The notes below the pieces were generated by a model. The model made no database searches, was not told where the DNA came from, and was given only the letters and a program-made list of their open reading frames with translations. A stretch of 64,000 nucleotides of DNA, from the NCBI RefSeq assembly GCF_035984415.1, contig NZ_CP130720.1, positions 6,014,001-6,078,000 of the forward strand. Direction: 5' to 3'. Positions 22,619 to 32,874 of the stretch are shown here, piece after piece. This stretch comes from Streptomyces sp. NBC_01296. GTDB taxonomy: Bacteria > Actinomycetota > Actinomycetes > Streptomycetales > Streptomycetaceae. Made by a program: the position numbers and the translations under genes. The number at the start of each line of letters is the position of its first letter. Positions within the stretch are counted from its first letter, which is position 1.

Positions 22619-25615
22619 ATGACAGTCCCGGGACGCAGGAGCAGTACCTTCATGCAGCTGCTGCGCAGCGGCTTCACCGACCCCTCGGCCGCGGCGCGGC
22701 TGCTCGACTCCGACGCGCTGGCCTCCGTACGCACCGATCCGGTGCTCCTCGACGCCCTCGGGGCGACCGCCGATCCGGATCTCGCCCTCCTCGGGCTCGT
22801 CCGGCTCGCCGAGGCGCAGAGCGGCGACGAACGGCCCGTACTCCTCGACACCCTCGTCAGCGCCAAGCCGCTGCGCGACCGCCTCCTCGGTGTGCTCGGC
22901 GCGTCCGAGGCGCTCGCCGACCACCTCGCCCGCCACCCCCGCGACTGGCACGCGCTGGTGACGTACGAGGCCGCCGATCTGCACCCCGGGCTCGCCGAGT
23001 TCGAGCAGGGGCTCGCCCAGGCCCACGACCCCATCGCCCTGCGCGTCGCCTACCGACGCTGCCTGCTCTCCATCGCCGCCCGCGACGTCTGCGGCACCAT
23101 CGACGTCGCCCAGACCGCCGCCGAGCTCGCCGACCTCGCCACCGCAACCCTCCGCGCCGCCCTGCGGATCGCGTCCGCCGCCGCCCCCGACGACGCCGCC
23201 GCCTGCCGGCTCGCCGTCATCGCCATGGGCAAGTGCGGCGGCAACGAGCTGAACTACGTGTCCGACGTCGACGTCATCTTCGTCGGGGACGCTCCCAACG
23301 GAGGCGGCGGCGCCGACGAGGCCAAGGCCGTCCAGGCCGCCACCCGCCTCGCCTCCCACCTCATGCGCATCTGCTCCGAGACCACCATCGAAGGCACCAT
23401 CTGGCCCGTCGACGCCAACCTGCGCCCCGAGGGCCGCAACGGCCCCCTCGTCCGCACCCTCGCCTCCCACCTCGCCTACTACCAGCGCTGGGCCAAGACC
23501 TGGGAGTTCCAGGCCCTGCTCAAGGCCCGCGCCGTGGCCGGCGACCCGGACCTCGGCGCCCAGTACATCGACGCCATAACGCCCCTCGTCTGGCAGGCCG
23601 CCGAACGCGAGAACTTCGTCGCCGACGTCCAGAAGATGCGCCGCCGCGTCGTCGACAACATCCCCGCCTCCCAGGTCGACCGCGAGCTCAAGCTCGGCCC
23701 CGGCGGCCTGCGCGACGTCGAGTTCGCCGTCCAGCTGCTCCAGCTCGTCCACGGCCGCAGCGACGCCGGCCTGCACTCCGGCAGCACCCTCGACGCCCTG
23801 CACGCCCTCGCCGCCGGCGGCTACGTCGGCCGGACCGACGCCGCCCAGCTGAACGACGCGTACCGGTTCCTGCGCGCCATGGAACACCGCATCCAGCTCT
23901 ACCGGCTGCGCCGCACCCACCTCGTCCCCGAGGACGAGGCCGACCTGCGCCGCCTCGGCCGCTCCCTCGGCCTGCGCACCGAACCCGTCGCCGAGCTCAA
24001 CAAGGCCTGGCGCCGCCACGCCTCCGTGGTCCGGCGCCTGCACGAGAAGCTCTTCTACCGGCCGCTGCTCGACGCCGTCGCCCAGCTCTCCCCCGGCGAG
24101 ACCCGGCTCTCCCCGCGCGCCGCCGGCCAGCGCCTCGAAGCCCTCGGCTACGCCGACCCGGCCTCGGCCCTGCGCCACCTCGAAGCCCTCTCCTCCGGCG
24201 TCACCCGCAAGGCCGCCATCCAGCGCACCCTGCTGCCCGTCATGCTCGGCTGGTTCGCCGACTCCGCCGATCCGGACGCCGGCCTGCTGAACTTCCGCAA
24301 GGTCTCCGACGCCCTCGGCAAGACCCCCTGGTACCTGCGCCTGCTCCGCGACGAGGGCGCCGCCGCCGAGAACCTGGCCCGCGTCCTGTCCGCCGGCCGG
24401 CTCGCCCCCGATCTGCTGATGCGCGCCCCCGAGGCCGTCGCCCTGCTCGGCGACCCCGAAGGGCTGCAGCCCCGTACGCACGAGGCCCTGGCGCAGGAGG
24501 TGCTCGCCGCCGTCGGCCGCGCCGGCAGCGCCGAGGCCGGCGTCGCCGCAGCCCGCGGGGTCCGCCGCCGCGAGCTGTTCCGCACCGCCGCCGCCGACAT
24601 CATCGGCTCGTACGGTACGGAGGACAGCCCGGCCGAGGAGGACCCCGGCGCCCTCGTCGACCGGGTCGGCAACGCCGTCTCCGACCTCACCGCCGCCACC
24701 ATCGCCGGAGCCCTGCGCGCCGCCGTCAGCCACCACTGGGGCGAGACCCTGCCCACCCGCTTCGCGATCATCGGCGTCGGCCGCTTCGGCGGTCACGAAC
24801 TCGGCTACGGATCCGACGCCGACGTCCTGTTCGTCCACGAACCCCGCGAGGGCGTCGACGAACAGGAGGCCGCGAAGGCCGCCCAGACCGTCATCGCCGA
24901 AATGCGCAGGCTGCTCCAACTCCCCACCGCCGACCCGCCGCTGCTCATCGACGCCGACCTGCGTCCCGAGGGCCGCTCCGGGCCGCTCGTACGCACCCTG
25001 TCCTCGTACGCCGCGTACTACCGGCGCTGGTCCCTGACCTGGGAGAGCCAGGCCCTGCTGCGCGCCCAATCCGTCGCGGGCGACGCCGAACTAGGCGCCC
25101 GCTTCATCGAGCTCATCGACCCGCTGCGCTACCCGGCGGAGGGCCTCGGCGAGGACGCCGTACGGGAGATCCGCCGCCTGAAGGCCCGCATGGAAACCGA
25201 GCGGCTGCCACGCGGCGCCGACCCGACCCTGCACACGAAGCTCGGCCGCGGCGGCCTCAGCGACGTCGAGTGGACCGTCCAGCTGATCCAGATGCAGCAC
25301 GCCTGGTCGGAGCCCGGCCTGCGCACCACCCGTACCCGCGAGGCCCTGGCCGCCGCCCACGCGGCCGGGCTGATCCCGGCCGAGGAGGCGCAGATCCTGG
25401 ACGAGGCCTGGGTGCTCGCCACCCGGGTCCGCAACGCGGTGATGCTGGTCCGCGGCCGGGCCGGGGACACTTTTCCCTCGGAGGCCCGCGAACTGGCGGC
25501 CGTGGGCCGCTACCTCGGCTACGCGGAGGGCACAGTCGGCGAACTGCTCGACGACTACCGCCGCATCACGCGCAGGGCCCGCGCGGTCGTGGACGACCTC
25601 TTCTACGGGGCCTGA
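22619..25615 (+). CDS. glnE: Glutamine synthetase adenylyltransferase/adenylyl-removing enzyme
   Basis: 998 residues from ATG 22619 (GGGAGG 8 bp upstream, product MTVPGRRSSTF, as in other Streptomyces GlnE). Two nucleotidyltransferase domains are intact: GGNELNYVSDVDVIFVGD (about residues 205-222) for deadenylylation and GGHELGYGSDADVLFVHEP (about 725-743) for adenylylation, each followed by the GlnD-PII-uridylyltransferase-like helical domain (RELKLGPGGLRDVEFAVQ and KLGRGGLSDVEWTVQ). The enzyme adds or removes AMP on the glutamine synthetase Tyr in response to nitrogen status. Its position near the glnA2 remnant matches the conserved nitrogen gene neighbourhood. Confidence 0.95.
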   Translation: MTVPGRRSSTFMQLLRSGFTDPSAAARLLDSDALASVRTDPVLLDALGATADPDLALLGLVRLAEAQSGDERPVLLDTLVSAKPLRDRLLGVLGASEALADHLARHPRDWHALVTYEAADLHPGLAEFEQGLAQAHDPIALRVAYRRCLLSIAARDVCGTIDVAQTAAELADLATATLRAALRIASAAAPDDAAACRLAVIAMGKCGGNELNYVSDVDVIFVGDAPNGGGGADEAKAVQAATRLASHLMRICSETTIEGTIWPVDANLRPEGRNGPLVRTLASHLAYYQRWAKTWEFQALLKARAVAGDPDLGAQYIDAITPLVWQAAERENFVADVQKMRRRVVDNIPASQVDRELKLGPGGLRDVEFAVQLLQLVHGRSDAGLHSGSTLDALHALAAGGYVGRTDAAQLNDAYRFLRAMEHRIQLYRLRRTHLVPEDEADLRRLGRSLGLRTEPVAELNKAWRRHASVVRRLHEKLFYRPLLDAVAQLSPGETRLSPRAAGQRLEALGYADPASALRHLEALSSGVTRKAAIQRTLLPVMLGWFADSADPDAGLLNFRKVSDALGKTPWYLRLLRDEGAAAENLARVLSAGRLAPDLLMRAPEAVALLGDPEGLQPRTHEALAQEVLAAVGRAGSAEAGVAAARGVRRRELFRTAAADIIGSYGTEDSPAEEDPGALVDRVGNAVSDLTAATIAGALRAAVSHHWGETLPTRFAIIGVGRFGGHELGYGSDADVLFVHEPREGVDEQEAAKAAQTVIAEMRRLLQLPTADPPLLIDADLRPEGRSGPLVRTLSSYAAYYRRWSLTWESQALLRAQSVAGDAELGARFIELIDPLRYPAEGLGEDAVREIRRLKARMETERLPRGADPTLHTKLGRGGLSDVEWTVQLIQMQHAWSEPGLRTTRTREALAAAHAAGLIPAEEAQILDEAWVLATRVRNAVMLVRGRAGDTFPSEARELAAVGRYLGYAEGTVGELLDDYRRITRRARAVVDDLFYGA

Positions 25616-25660
25616 GCGGTCCGGGTCCCCGGCGGCGACCCGGCGCCGGCGCGCCGCGAG

Positions 25661-25698
25661 GCCGCCCGCCCGGCGCAGAGAGATCCGGGGCGGGCGGC
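25661..25698. terminator. Terminator between glnE and the convergent hydrolase
   Basis: GCCGCCCGCCC (25661-25671) pairs exactly with 25688-25698 around a 16-nt loop, 45 bp after the glnE stop. Confidence 0.6.
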
Positions 25699-25737
25699 TG
25701 GATCACCGGTTGGATCAGCGGTGATGGCGCTGCGTCA

Positions 25738-26967
25738 CTACGGGAGCCGCTCGATGATCCACTCGCACAGCTCCCGGGTGATCGCGGTGTGCGGGGTGGT
25801 GGCCGAGGACCAGAAGAATTCGTCCAGCTCGCTTTCGTTCGGGTCGAGCGAGGCGACCTTCGCGTACAGGTCCTCCTGCTTGTCGATGTTGCGGATCGCC
25901 ACCGCGCTGACGGTCGGGACGAAGCAGATGGCCTCGTGCCGCAGGTCGACCTTGCCGCCCTTCTTCACCAGCTCGTCCGCCACGATCTTGTAGGACGCGA
26001 GGGTGCCGCCCGGTGCGCCGTCCAGCTCGGGGAAGCCGCTGGTGGTGACCTTCTTCGAGGCGGGCGGGAGCAGCCGCTTCAGCTCGGCGACCGTGACGTT
26101 GTCGCCGGCGGCCTGGGTGTAGAAGGTCGTGCCGGGGAAGGCGATCAGGCCGGTGCTCTTCAGTGCCATGTCGCCGGGCGGGATGCTGAGGCCCATGCCG
26201 TCGCCGGTGCCGTTGGCCACCGCGATCTTGCGCGGGATCATCGGCCAGCCGCCCATCCGGTCCAGCTCCTCCAGCAGCTGGGTGCGCAGCGGGTCGATCC
26301 CGCTCTTGTCGGTCGCGGTGTCGTAGTGGCGCCAGAGCATCTGCCGGGCCGCCGGGCTGTTCATCTGCCGCGCGAAGTCGTTGTCCTGCGGGATGAAGTG
26401 CGCGAACGCCTGCAGGCCGATCGGGATCACGGCGCCGCGGTGCGGTGTGTCGTAGGAGAAGTACAGCTCGGTCTGGTGGTCCATCCGCTGCGTCTCCAGC
26501 TTGGCCAGCGCGTAGCGGGTGATCAGGCCGCCCATGCTGAAGCCGCCGACGGTCAGCCGGTCGTCACCGACGCGCTCCCCGAGGGTCTGCTGGATCGCCG
26601 CCATCACGGTCTCGGCGTTCTTCTGGATCGGCGCGGTGCGCTCGTCGAATCCGACCAGGATCACGGTGCGTCCCTGCTTGCGCAGGGCGGACAGGAACTT
26701 GTACTCCCCGCCGTCCAGGCCCTGGGCGAGCCACTGCAGATTGCTTCGGCCGAGGTTGAAGCCGTCGGCCATGATCACCGGCTTCTGGACGGAGTCGGTG
26801 CCCTCGCCGTAGTAGACCCAGGCGAAGCCGTTCGGCAGCTCCCATTCCGTGTCGCGCTGATGCACGGGGACCGTGATGGGCGGCGGCGAACTCAGGGGGG
26901 CCGCTGCGATCAGGCTTCCGCTGATCTGTTCCGCCTGGGCGTCCTTGCCGCTCGGGGTTCCGGACAT
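25738..26967 (-). CDS. Lipase-like alpha/beta hydrolase
   Basis: 409 residues from ATG 26967, chosen for an AAGGAG site 6 bp upstream. The nucleophile elbow GFSMGG (residues about 146-151, Ser148) sits after VGDDRLTVG, and YFSYDTPHRGAVIP is typical of the strand/loop after the catalytic Ser in lipase and thioesterase-type hydrolases. A late His (TPHTAITRELCEWI) may complete the triad. It lacks a clear signal peptide. Substrate is unknown; an ester or lipid is likely. The upstream AT-rich stretch at about 27060-27130 is the probable promoter. Confidence 0.7.
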   Translation of the reverse strand: MSGTPSGKDAQAEQISGSLIAAAPLSSPPPITVPVHQRDTEWELPNGFAWVYYGEGTDSVQKPVIMADGFNLGRSNLQWLAQGLDGGEYKFLSALRKQGRTVILVGFDERTAPIQKNAETVMAAIQQTLGERVGDDRLTVGGFSMGGLITRYALAKLETQRMDHQTELYFSYDTPHRGAVIPIGLQAFAHFIPQDNDFARQMNSPAARQMLWRHYDTATDKSGIDPLRTQLLEELDRMGGWPMIPRKIAVANGTGDGMGLSIPPGDMALKSTGLIAFPGTTFYTQAAGDNVTVAELKRLLPPASKKVTTSGFPELDGAPGGTLASYKIVADELVKKGGKVDLRHEAICFVPTVSAVAIRNIDKQEDLYAKVASLDPNESELDEFFWSSATTPHTAITRELCEWIIERLP

Positions 26968-27141
26968 GAGTGTCTCCTTGGATGCGCGCACGGCTCCGCA
27001 GTCCGGCCGGGCCGGACGCAGGGCGGTGCAGGGTGAGGGGCGATGACGACCCATCATCTGCACACGGAATGTAATATGTCGGTTACGCAGCGCAACATTC
27101 GCTCGTTAGAGGGTGCTTTCGACCTCTACGTTTGGATCGCG

Positions 27142-28005
<864 letters not shown>

Positions 28006-28349
28006 GGGAAGTTCCTGCTTCCTCAGCGGCGAGGCCCTCGGGCGGGATTGCACTCCCGTACGGGGGCCGTTCGCGTTTATGGGGTTGTCGAGAGCCAGAC
28101 TGCCCGGTGATTTGGCATATGCGCCAGCCGGGTTGGGGTGATTCACCCGTCCGAGTGAGAGGGGGAGGGGGGAGGTTGGGAGAGGTCATTTCCCCCGGTT
28201 GTTTTTCTTTAAGTGTCGGGCGGTTCCGGATATTGGCCCACCGGGTCGTGGAAACCTCGATCCGGCGAAAACGGATTTCCTGATTCACGCGACTCGGCGC
28301 GGCCACCCGTGCGTAGCCTGAACGGAGTTGAAGGCCAACGGAGGTGGCA
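28006..28349. other. Promoter region of two divergent regulators
   Basis: 344 bp between the winged-helix gene and the XRE gene. An AT-richer segment (about 28195-28240, TTGTTTTTCTTTAAG) is the likely promoter area. No inverted repeat longer than about 7 bp was seen, and no gene. Confidence 0.4.
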
Positions 28350-29198
28350 GTGAGCGCAGAGGGTACCGACGAGTCGAGCTGGGCACTCGACCCGGAGGAC
28401 GAATCCGGGGCGGTCGTAGCGGCGGTGGGACGCCAGTTGAAAATGTGGCGGGAGGCGGCCGGACTCGACCGATCCACTTTCGCTGAACGGATGGGTTACG
28501 GGGCGGACCTGACCCGCAAGATCGAGAGTGGCACCCGCATTCCGCGTCCGGAGTTCCTGGACAAGGCGGACGGGGTTCTCGGAGCGGGCGGAAAGATCGC
28601 CGCGATGAAGGTGGACGTCGAAAAGGCCCGCTACCCCAAGAAGGTCCGGGATCTGGCCAAGTTGGAATCCGAGGCGGTGGAGATCGGGTCCTACGACAAC
28701 GGCGTGGTCCCGGGCTTGCTTCAGACCGAGGAGTACATCCGTGCCCTCTACGCGGTGAGGCGCCCTGCCTACTCGGAGGACCAGACCGAGCGTCTGGTCG
28801 CGGCGAGGGTGGCGCGCCAGGACATCCTCCGGCGACATCCGGCCCCGTTGCTGACCGTCGTGCAGGAGGAGGCTGTCCTCCGACGGTCCATCGGGGGCAA
28901 GATGGTGTTGCGCCGCCAACTGGAGCACCTGCTGGAGGTCGGCCAGTTGCGCAACGTGGAGATCCAGGTGATGCCCACTGCGGTGGAGGAGCACGCCGGT
29001 CTCGCGGGATCACTGAAGATCATGCGCCTCAAGGACGGAACGACAGTCGGGCACAACGAAGTTCAGCTGGTCAGCCGCTTGATCGCTGAACCCAAAGAGG
29101 TCCAGATCCTGGACATGCGCTATGGCATGATCCGAGCGCAGGCTCTGACGCCTCGCGAATCTCTGACGTTCATCGAGAAGGTACTGGGGGAGACATGA
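28350..29198 (+). CDS. XRE regulator with DUF5753 domain
   Basis: 282 residues from GTG 28350 (GGAGG 5 bp upstream; GTG 28344 overlaps that site). The N-terminal HTH (about 20-75) includes LKMWREAAGLDRSTFAERMGYGADLTRKIESGTRIP. Residues 95-275 are the DUF5753 domain: SEAVEIGSYDNGVVPGLLQTEEYIRALY, ERLVAARVARQDILRR, HLLEVGQLRNVEIQVMP. It belongs to the large Streptomyces family that pairs with DUF397 proteins, some of which control development or antibiotic production. It overlaps the downstream DUF397 gene by 4 bp. Confidence 0.9.
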   Translation: MSAEGTDESSWALDPEDESGAVVAAVGRQLKMWREAAGLDRSTFAERMGYGADLTRKIESGTRIPRPEFLDKADGVLGAGGKIAAMKVDVEKARYPKKVRDLAKLESEAVEIGSYDNGVVPGLLQTEEYIRALYAVRRPAYSEDQTERLVAARVARQDILRRHPAPLLTVVQEEAVLRRSIGGKMVLRRQLEHLLEVGQLRNVEIQVMPTAVEEHAGLAGSLKIMRLKDGTTVGHNEVQLVSRLIAEPKEVQILDMRYGMIRAQALTPRESLTFIEKVLGET

Positions 29199-29452
29199 GC
29201 ATCAAGCAGTCGGCCGAGGGCCTCTCCACACTGACGTGGGTCAAGAGCAGCTACAGCACCAATGACGGACCCGACTGCGTCGAAGTCGCCTGGACCAAGA
29301 GCAGCTACAGCGCCAGCGACAGCAACGACTGCGTCGAGGTCGCCCGGACCTCGGGGACCGTCCTCGTCCGGGACTCCAAGCGGCCCGACAACGGGCGGCT
29401 GGCCGTCACTCCGGGTGCCTGGGTCGGGTTCGTCACTCACGCCACCGCGTGA
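29195..29452 (+). CDS. DUF397 protein with duplicated core
   Basis: 85 residues, translationally coupled (ATGA) to the XRE gene. The DUF397 hallmark TWVKSSYSTNDGPDCVEVA is immediately followed by a second copy, WTKSSYSASDSNDCVEVA, then RTSGTVLVRDSKRPD. A normal DUF397 has one such core, so the domain has an internal tandem duplication. These small proteins act as partners or antagonists of their XRE neighbour. Confidence 0.85.
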   Translation: MSIKQSAEGLSTLTWVKSSYSTNDGPDCVEVAWTKSSYSASDSNDCVEVARTSGTVLVRDSKRPDNGRLAVTPGAWVGFVTHATA

Positions 29453-30603
29453 CGAGACCGGGTTCGGCCGTCAAGGCCGTCATCCGCTACCGGCGGCCGG
29501 ATCCGGAGTGCTGGGAGGTCGTCGTCAGGGCCGCATGCAATCCCCTGGGCAGCAGCTGGGACGCGGCCAAGACGGTGGCCCAGGCCGGCTCCGCCGTCTC
29601 CGGGCACGCCGACCGGTTGGCCAAGGCCCTCGCCACGCGGCTCGGGAACGTCGAGGAGCTCGCGCTCGCCCTTGCAGGGATGGGGGACCTCCGGGCGCTG
29701 CCCGCCCTCAGGCGCATCGCGGAGGACGACCGGCTCCCGTACAACCGGCCCTGGGCCCCGCCCATCGCCGCGCTGCCCGCCCAGGAGCTGCTCCCCGCGA
29801 TCCTGCCCGGCCTGCGGAGAGAGTCGCTCCAGTACCGGGCGGGCTTCGTGCTCGAACTCCTCGCCGCCTGGGGTCCGGCCGCCGCGCCCGCCGTGCCCGA
29901 GGCGGTCCGGTGCCTGGAATCGCCGTACGCCTACGACGCCCTGCGCGTCCTCGGCCGGATCGGACCCCCGGCCGCCGTCGCCGCGAACCGGCTGGCCGCG
30001 TACGCCACTGGCCACGCCCCGCGGACGAGCCGCCTCCACCAGCGGCGGGCCGCCTGGGCGCACTGGAGGGTCACCGGGGACCCCACCCTCGCCCTCGACG
30101 TGTGCGGCGCGGCCGTGGGATCCGGGACCGTCGGCCACGGCCTGCCCTTCCTCGCCGATCTCGGCCCGCTGGCCGCCGAACACGCGGACACCGTGCGCGG
30201 CCTGATGGACTCGCCCGGCGCGTGGACCCGGGTCGCCGCGGCGCACGCGTACTGGCGGATCACCGGAGACCCGGAGCCCGTCGTACCGGTACTGCTGGCG
30301 GAGGTGGATCCGGACTGGACGGGCCAGCCCGCCCTGCCGACCCGGGAAGCCGTCCGCCGTCTCGGCGGGATCGGCGCCCCGGCCGCCGCGGCGGTACCCC
30401 TGCTGCGCCGGATCCTGGCGTCGGAGGAGCGTCTGAGCCACCCCTACGACCACGTGCGGGTCCTGGCCGACGAGGCCTATGTCCGCACCCTCACCGAGGC
30501 CCTGGCGCAGATGGGTGCGGGCATGGCCCGCCCCGTACCCGCCGCCCGGCGGGGACTGCTGCGGAGGTGGCTGGCGCCGAGCGCCGCAGCGCGTCCCCGC
30601 TGA
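29449..30603 (+). CDS. HEAT-repeat protein
   Basis: 384 residues, GTG start at 29449 overlapping the DUF397 stop by 4 bp. Repeated helical hairpins with Pro/Ala turns (LGNVEELALALAGMGDLRALPALRRIA, ALPAQELLPAILPGLRR, WGPAAAPAVPEAVRCLE, IGAPAAAAVPLLRRIL) are typical HEAT/PBS-lyase repeats. No catalytic motif is present. As third member of the XRE-DUF397 operon it is probably a protein-interaction scaffold. It converges on the TetR gene with only 12 bp between stops. Confidence 0.75.
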   Translation: MTRPGSAVKAVIRYRRPDPECWEVVVRAACNPLGSSWDAAKTVAQAGSAVSGHADRLAKALATRLGNVEELALALAGMGDLRALPALRRIAEDDRLPYNRPWAPPIAALPAQELLPAILPGLRRESLQYRAGFVLELLAAWGPAAAPAVPEAVRCLESPYAYDALRVLGRIGPPAAVAANRLAAYATGHAPRTSRLHQRRAAWAHWRVTGDPTLALDVCGAAVGSGTVGHGLPFLADLGPLAAEHADTVRGLMDSPGAWTRVAAAHAYWRITGDPEPVVPVLLAEVDPDWTGQPALPTREAVRRLGGIGAPAAAAVPLLRRILASEERLSHPYDHVRVLADEAYVRTLTEALAQMGAGMARPVPAARRGLLRRWLAPSAAARPR

Positions 30604-30615
30604 CCGGCCGACTCC

Positions 30616-31221
30616 TCAGCCCGCTTCGCCCAGCAGGGAGCGGGCGTACGTCAGGAACGCCGCCAGGCCCAGGTCGAAGGCGGCGTCCGCGCGGCCCGGG
30701 CCGACGGCCGTCAGGGCCTCCGAGAGCAACGGGGTGTCCGCCGACGGCTCCCACATGGCCTCGGGGGCGGCCAGGTCCAGGGCCGAGCCGAGGACCAGGT
30801 TCTCCAGCGCCGTCAACAGCGGCATCACCTGCGCGTGGGTGAAACCCGCCGCCAGCAGCATGCCGACCGCGCGTTCGTACTGCGCCAGCACCCGCGGGGC
30901 CCGCACCGGTGTGGTCATCAGCAGCGGGATGGCCCGCGGAGAGGCGGCGAAAGCGGCCCGGTACGAGCGCGCCCAGGCCTCCAGGGCGCGGTCCCACGGC
31001 TCCAGGTCCAGCGTTTCGCCGGCGATCCGGTCGCATACGAGCTCCCGCACGAGCTCCACCACCCCCGCCCGGCCGTCCACGTGGTGGTACACCGACCCGG
31101 TCTGCACGCCGAGCGCCCGGGCGATCTGGGGGACGCTGAACTCACCCTGCTCCGCGACCAGTTGCAGTGCGGTCGCGGCGATCCGCTCCCGGTCGAGGAG
31201 GGGGGTGCGCGGCCGTGCCAT
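30616..31221 (-). CDS. TetR-family regulator
   Basis: 201 residues from ATG 31221 (GGGAG 6 bp upstream). N-terminal TetR HTH: RERIAATALQLVAEQGEFSVPQIARALGVQTGSVYHHVDGRAGVVELV (about residues 10-58), followed by an all-helical ligand domain of the TetR_C type. It is divergent from a permease/amidohydrolase operon, and a 19-bp palindrome lies between them. It probably represses the permease operon until a substrate binds. Confidence 0.85.
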   Translation of the reverse strand: MARPRTPLLDRERIAATALQLVAEQGEFSVPQIARALGVQTGSVYHHVDGRAGVVELVRELVCDRIAGETLDLEPWDRALEAWARSYRAAFAASPRAIPLLMTTPVRAPRVLAQYERAVGMLLAAGFTHAQVMPLLTALENLVLGSALDLAAPEAMWEPSADTPLLSEALTAVGPGRADAAFDLGLAAFLTYARSLLGEAG

Positions 31222-31279
31222 CGGTTTCTCCCGCCGTGAGGTCTTCCCGTACGCCAAAACCGGAGGCTACATTGCCGCG

Positions 31280-31298
31280 AACCTAAAGGCTTTAGGTT
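31280..31298. promoter_or_regulatory. TetR operator palindrome
   Basis: AACCTAAAG-G-CTTTAGGTT is a perfect 19-bp palindrome (9-bp arms) between the divergent TetR gene and the permease. It is 28 bp upstream of the permease ATG. Its AT-rich symmetry in a G+C-rich region fits a TetR dimer site. Confidence 0.75.
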
Positions 31299-31326
31299 TT
31301 GGTCTCCCCGAAGGGTGCACTGCCGC

Positions 31327-32874
31327 ATGCCCGAAACGCCGGAACCGCCGACCGACAGACCCACCCTCCGCCGCGCCACCCTCGGCACCGCCGACATCTC
31401 CTTCTTCGTGGTCTCCGCCGCCGCCCCGCTCACCGTCATGGCCGGCGTCGCCCCCGTCGCGATCCTGCTCGGCGGGATCGGCGCCCCCGCCGGGTACCTC
31501 CTCGCCGGCCTCACCCTCGCCGTCTTCGCCGTCGGGTTCACCACCATGAGCCGCCACGTCCGCAGCGGGGGCGCCTTCTACGCGTACATCACCCGCGGCC
31601 TCGGCAAGCGCGTCGGCATCGGCGCCGCCCTGCTCGCCCTGGTCGGCTACAACGGCATGGAGATCGGGGTCTACGGCCTCCTCGGCACCACCACCGCCGA
31701 CACCGCCCACGCCCTCGGCGGCCTCGACATCCCCTGGCTGCCCGTCTCTCTCGCCGGCCTCGCCCTCATCTGGTACGGCGGCTTCCGCTCCATCGACTTC
31801 GGTGCCAAGGTGCTCGGCGTCCTGCTCGTCGCCGAGACCGGGATACTCGTCCTGCTCGCCGCCGGAGTCCTGTTCAAGGGCGGCGCCCACGGGCTCTCCG
31901 CCGGCTCCTTCGCCCCCGGCGCGGTCCTCGTCCCCGGCACCGCAGCCGTCCTGGCCTTCGCCTTCGCCGCGTTCACCGGCTTCGAGTCCACCGTCATCTA
32001 CCGCCGCGAGGCCCGCGACCCCGACCGGACCATCCCGCGCGCCACCTACATCGCCGTCGCCTTCCTCGGCCTCTTCTACGCCTTCATCGTCTGGACCGTC
32101 ATCCAGGCCTTCGGCGGCGAGGAGGTCATCGCCGCCGCCGCCGAGGACCCCGGCGGCCTCTTCTTCGCCGCGATCACCACCTACGTCGGCCCCTGGGCGG
32201 CCGACCTGATGCACCTCTTCATCGTCACCAGCGTCATCGCCTCCCTCCTCGCCTTCCACAACGCCATCAACCGGTACGCGCTCGCCCTCGCCGAGGAGGG
32301 AGTGCTGCCGACCGCCCTCGGCCGGATCCACCCACGCCACCGCTCCCCGTACCTCGCCGGCCTCGCCCAGACCGCCCTCGGCGCCGTCGTCGTCCTCGGC
32401 TTCGCGCTGGCCGGGGCCGACCCGTACCAGCAGCTCCTGCTCTGGGTGAACACGCCCGGCATGATCGGCCTCATGGCGCTGATGCTGCTCGCCGCGATCG
32501 CCGTACCCGTGTACTTCCGGCGCATCGCGCACACCGAGGGCCCCTGGCGGACCGTGGTCGCGCCCGTCGCCGCCGCCGTGCTGCTCGCCGTGGCGATCGT
32601 GCTGGTCGTCTCCAAGGTCAGCCTGTTCACCATGGCCTCCACCGCCGTCAACACCGTCCTCGTCGCCCTCGTCCCCGCCGTCTTCCTGGCCGGGATCGGC
32701 CTCGCCCGGCGCCTGGAGACCCACCGCCCCGAGGTCTACGCCCGGTTCGCCGCCGAGCCCGCCGAGCCCACCGAAGCCCCTGAAGGAGAAGAGCCGTGCC
32801 CGCTGCCGACACCGTCCTCACCGGAGCCCGCGTCCGCACCCTCGACCCCGGCCGCCCCGAGGCCCGCGCGGTAG
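31327..32874 (+). CDS. APC-superfamily amino acid permease
   Basis: 515 residues from ATG 31327 (GTG 31315 is possible but too close to GAAGGG). About 12 hydrophobic helices are present. Helix I contains the ISFFVVSAAAPLTVMAGVAP breakpoint typical of the APC fold, and helix VI contains AFAAFTGFESTVIYRREARDPDRTIPRA, the signature loop of the family. It should import an amino acid or amine by cation symport. The last 26 residues (Pro/Ser/Ala-rich) overlap the downstream amidohydrolase by 79 bp in another frame, which is long for an operon overlap. Confidence 0.9.
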   Translation: MPETPEPPTDRPTLRRATLGTADISFFVVSAAAPLTVMAGVAPVAILLGGIGAPAGYLLAGLTLAVFAVGFTTMSRHVRSGGAFYAYITRGLGKRVGIGAALLALVGYNGMEIGVYGLLGTTTADTAHALGGLDIPWLPVSLAGLALIWYGGFRSIDFGAKVLGVLLVAETGILVLLAAGVLFKGGAHGLSAGSFAPGAVLVPGTAAVLAFAFAAFTGFESTVIYRREARDPDRTIPRATYIAVAFLGLFYAFIVWTVIQAFGGEEVIAAAAEDPGGLFFAAITTYVGPWAADLMHLFIVTSVIASLLAFHNAINRYALALAEEGVLPTALGRIHPRHRSPYLAGLAQTALGAVVVLGFALAGADPYQQLLLWVNTPGMIGLMALMLLAAIAVPVYFRRIAHTEGPWRTVVAPVAAAVLLAVAIVLVVSKVSLFTMASTAVNTVLVALVPAVFLAGIGLARRLETHRPEVYARFAAEPAEPTEAPEGEEPCPLPTPSSPEPASAPSTPAAPRPAR

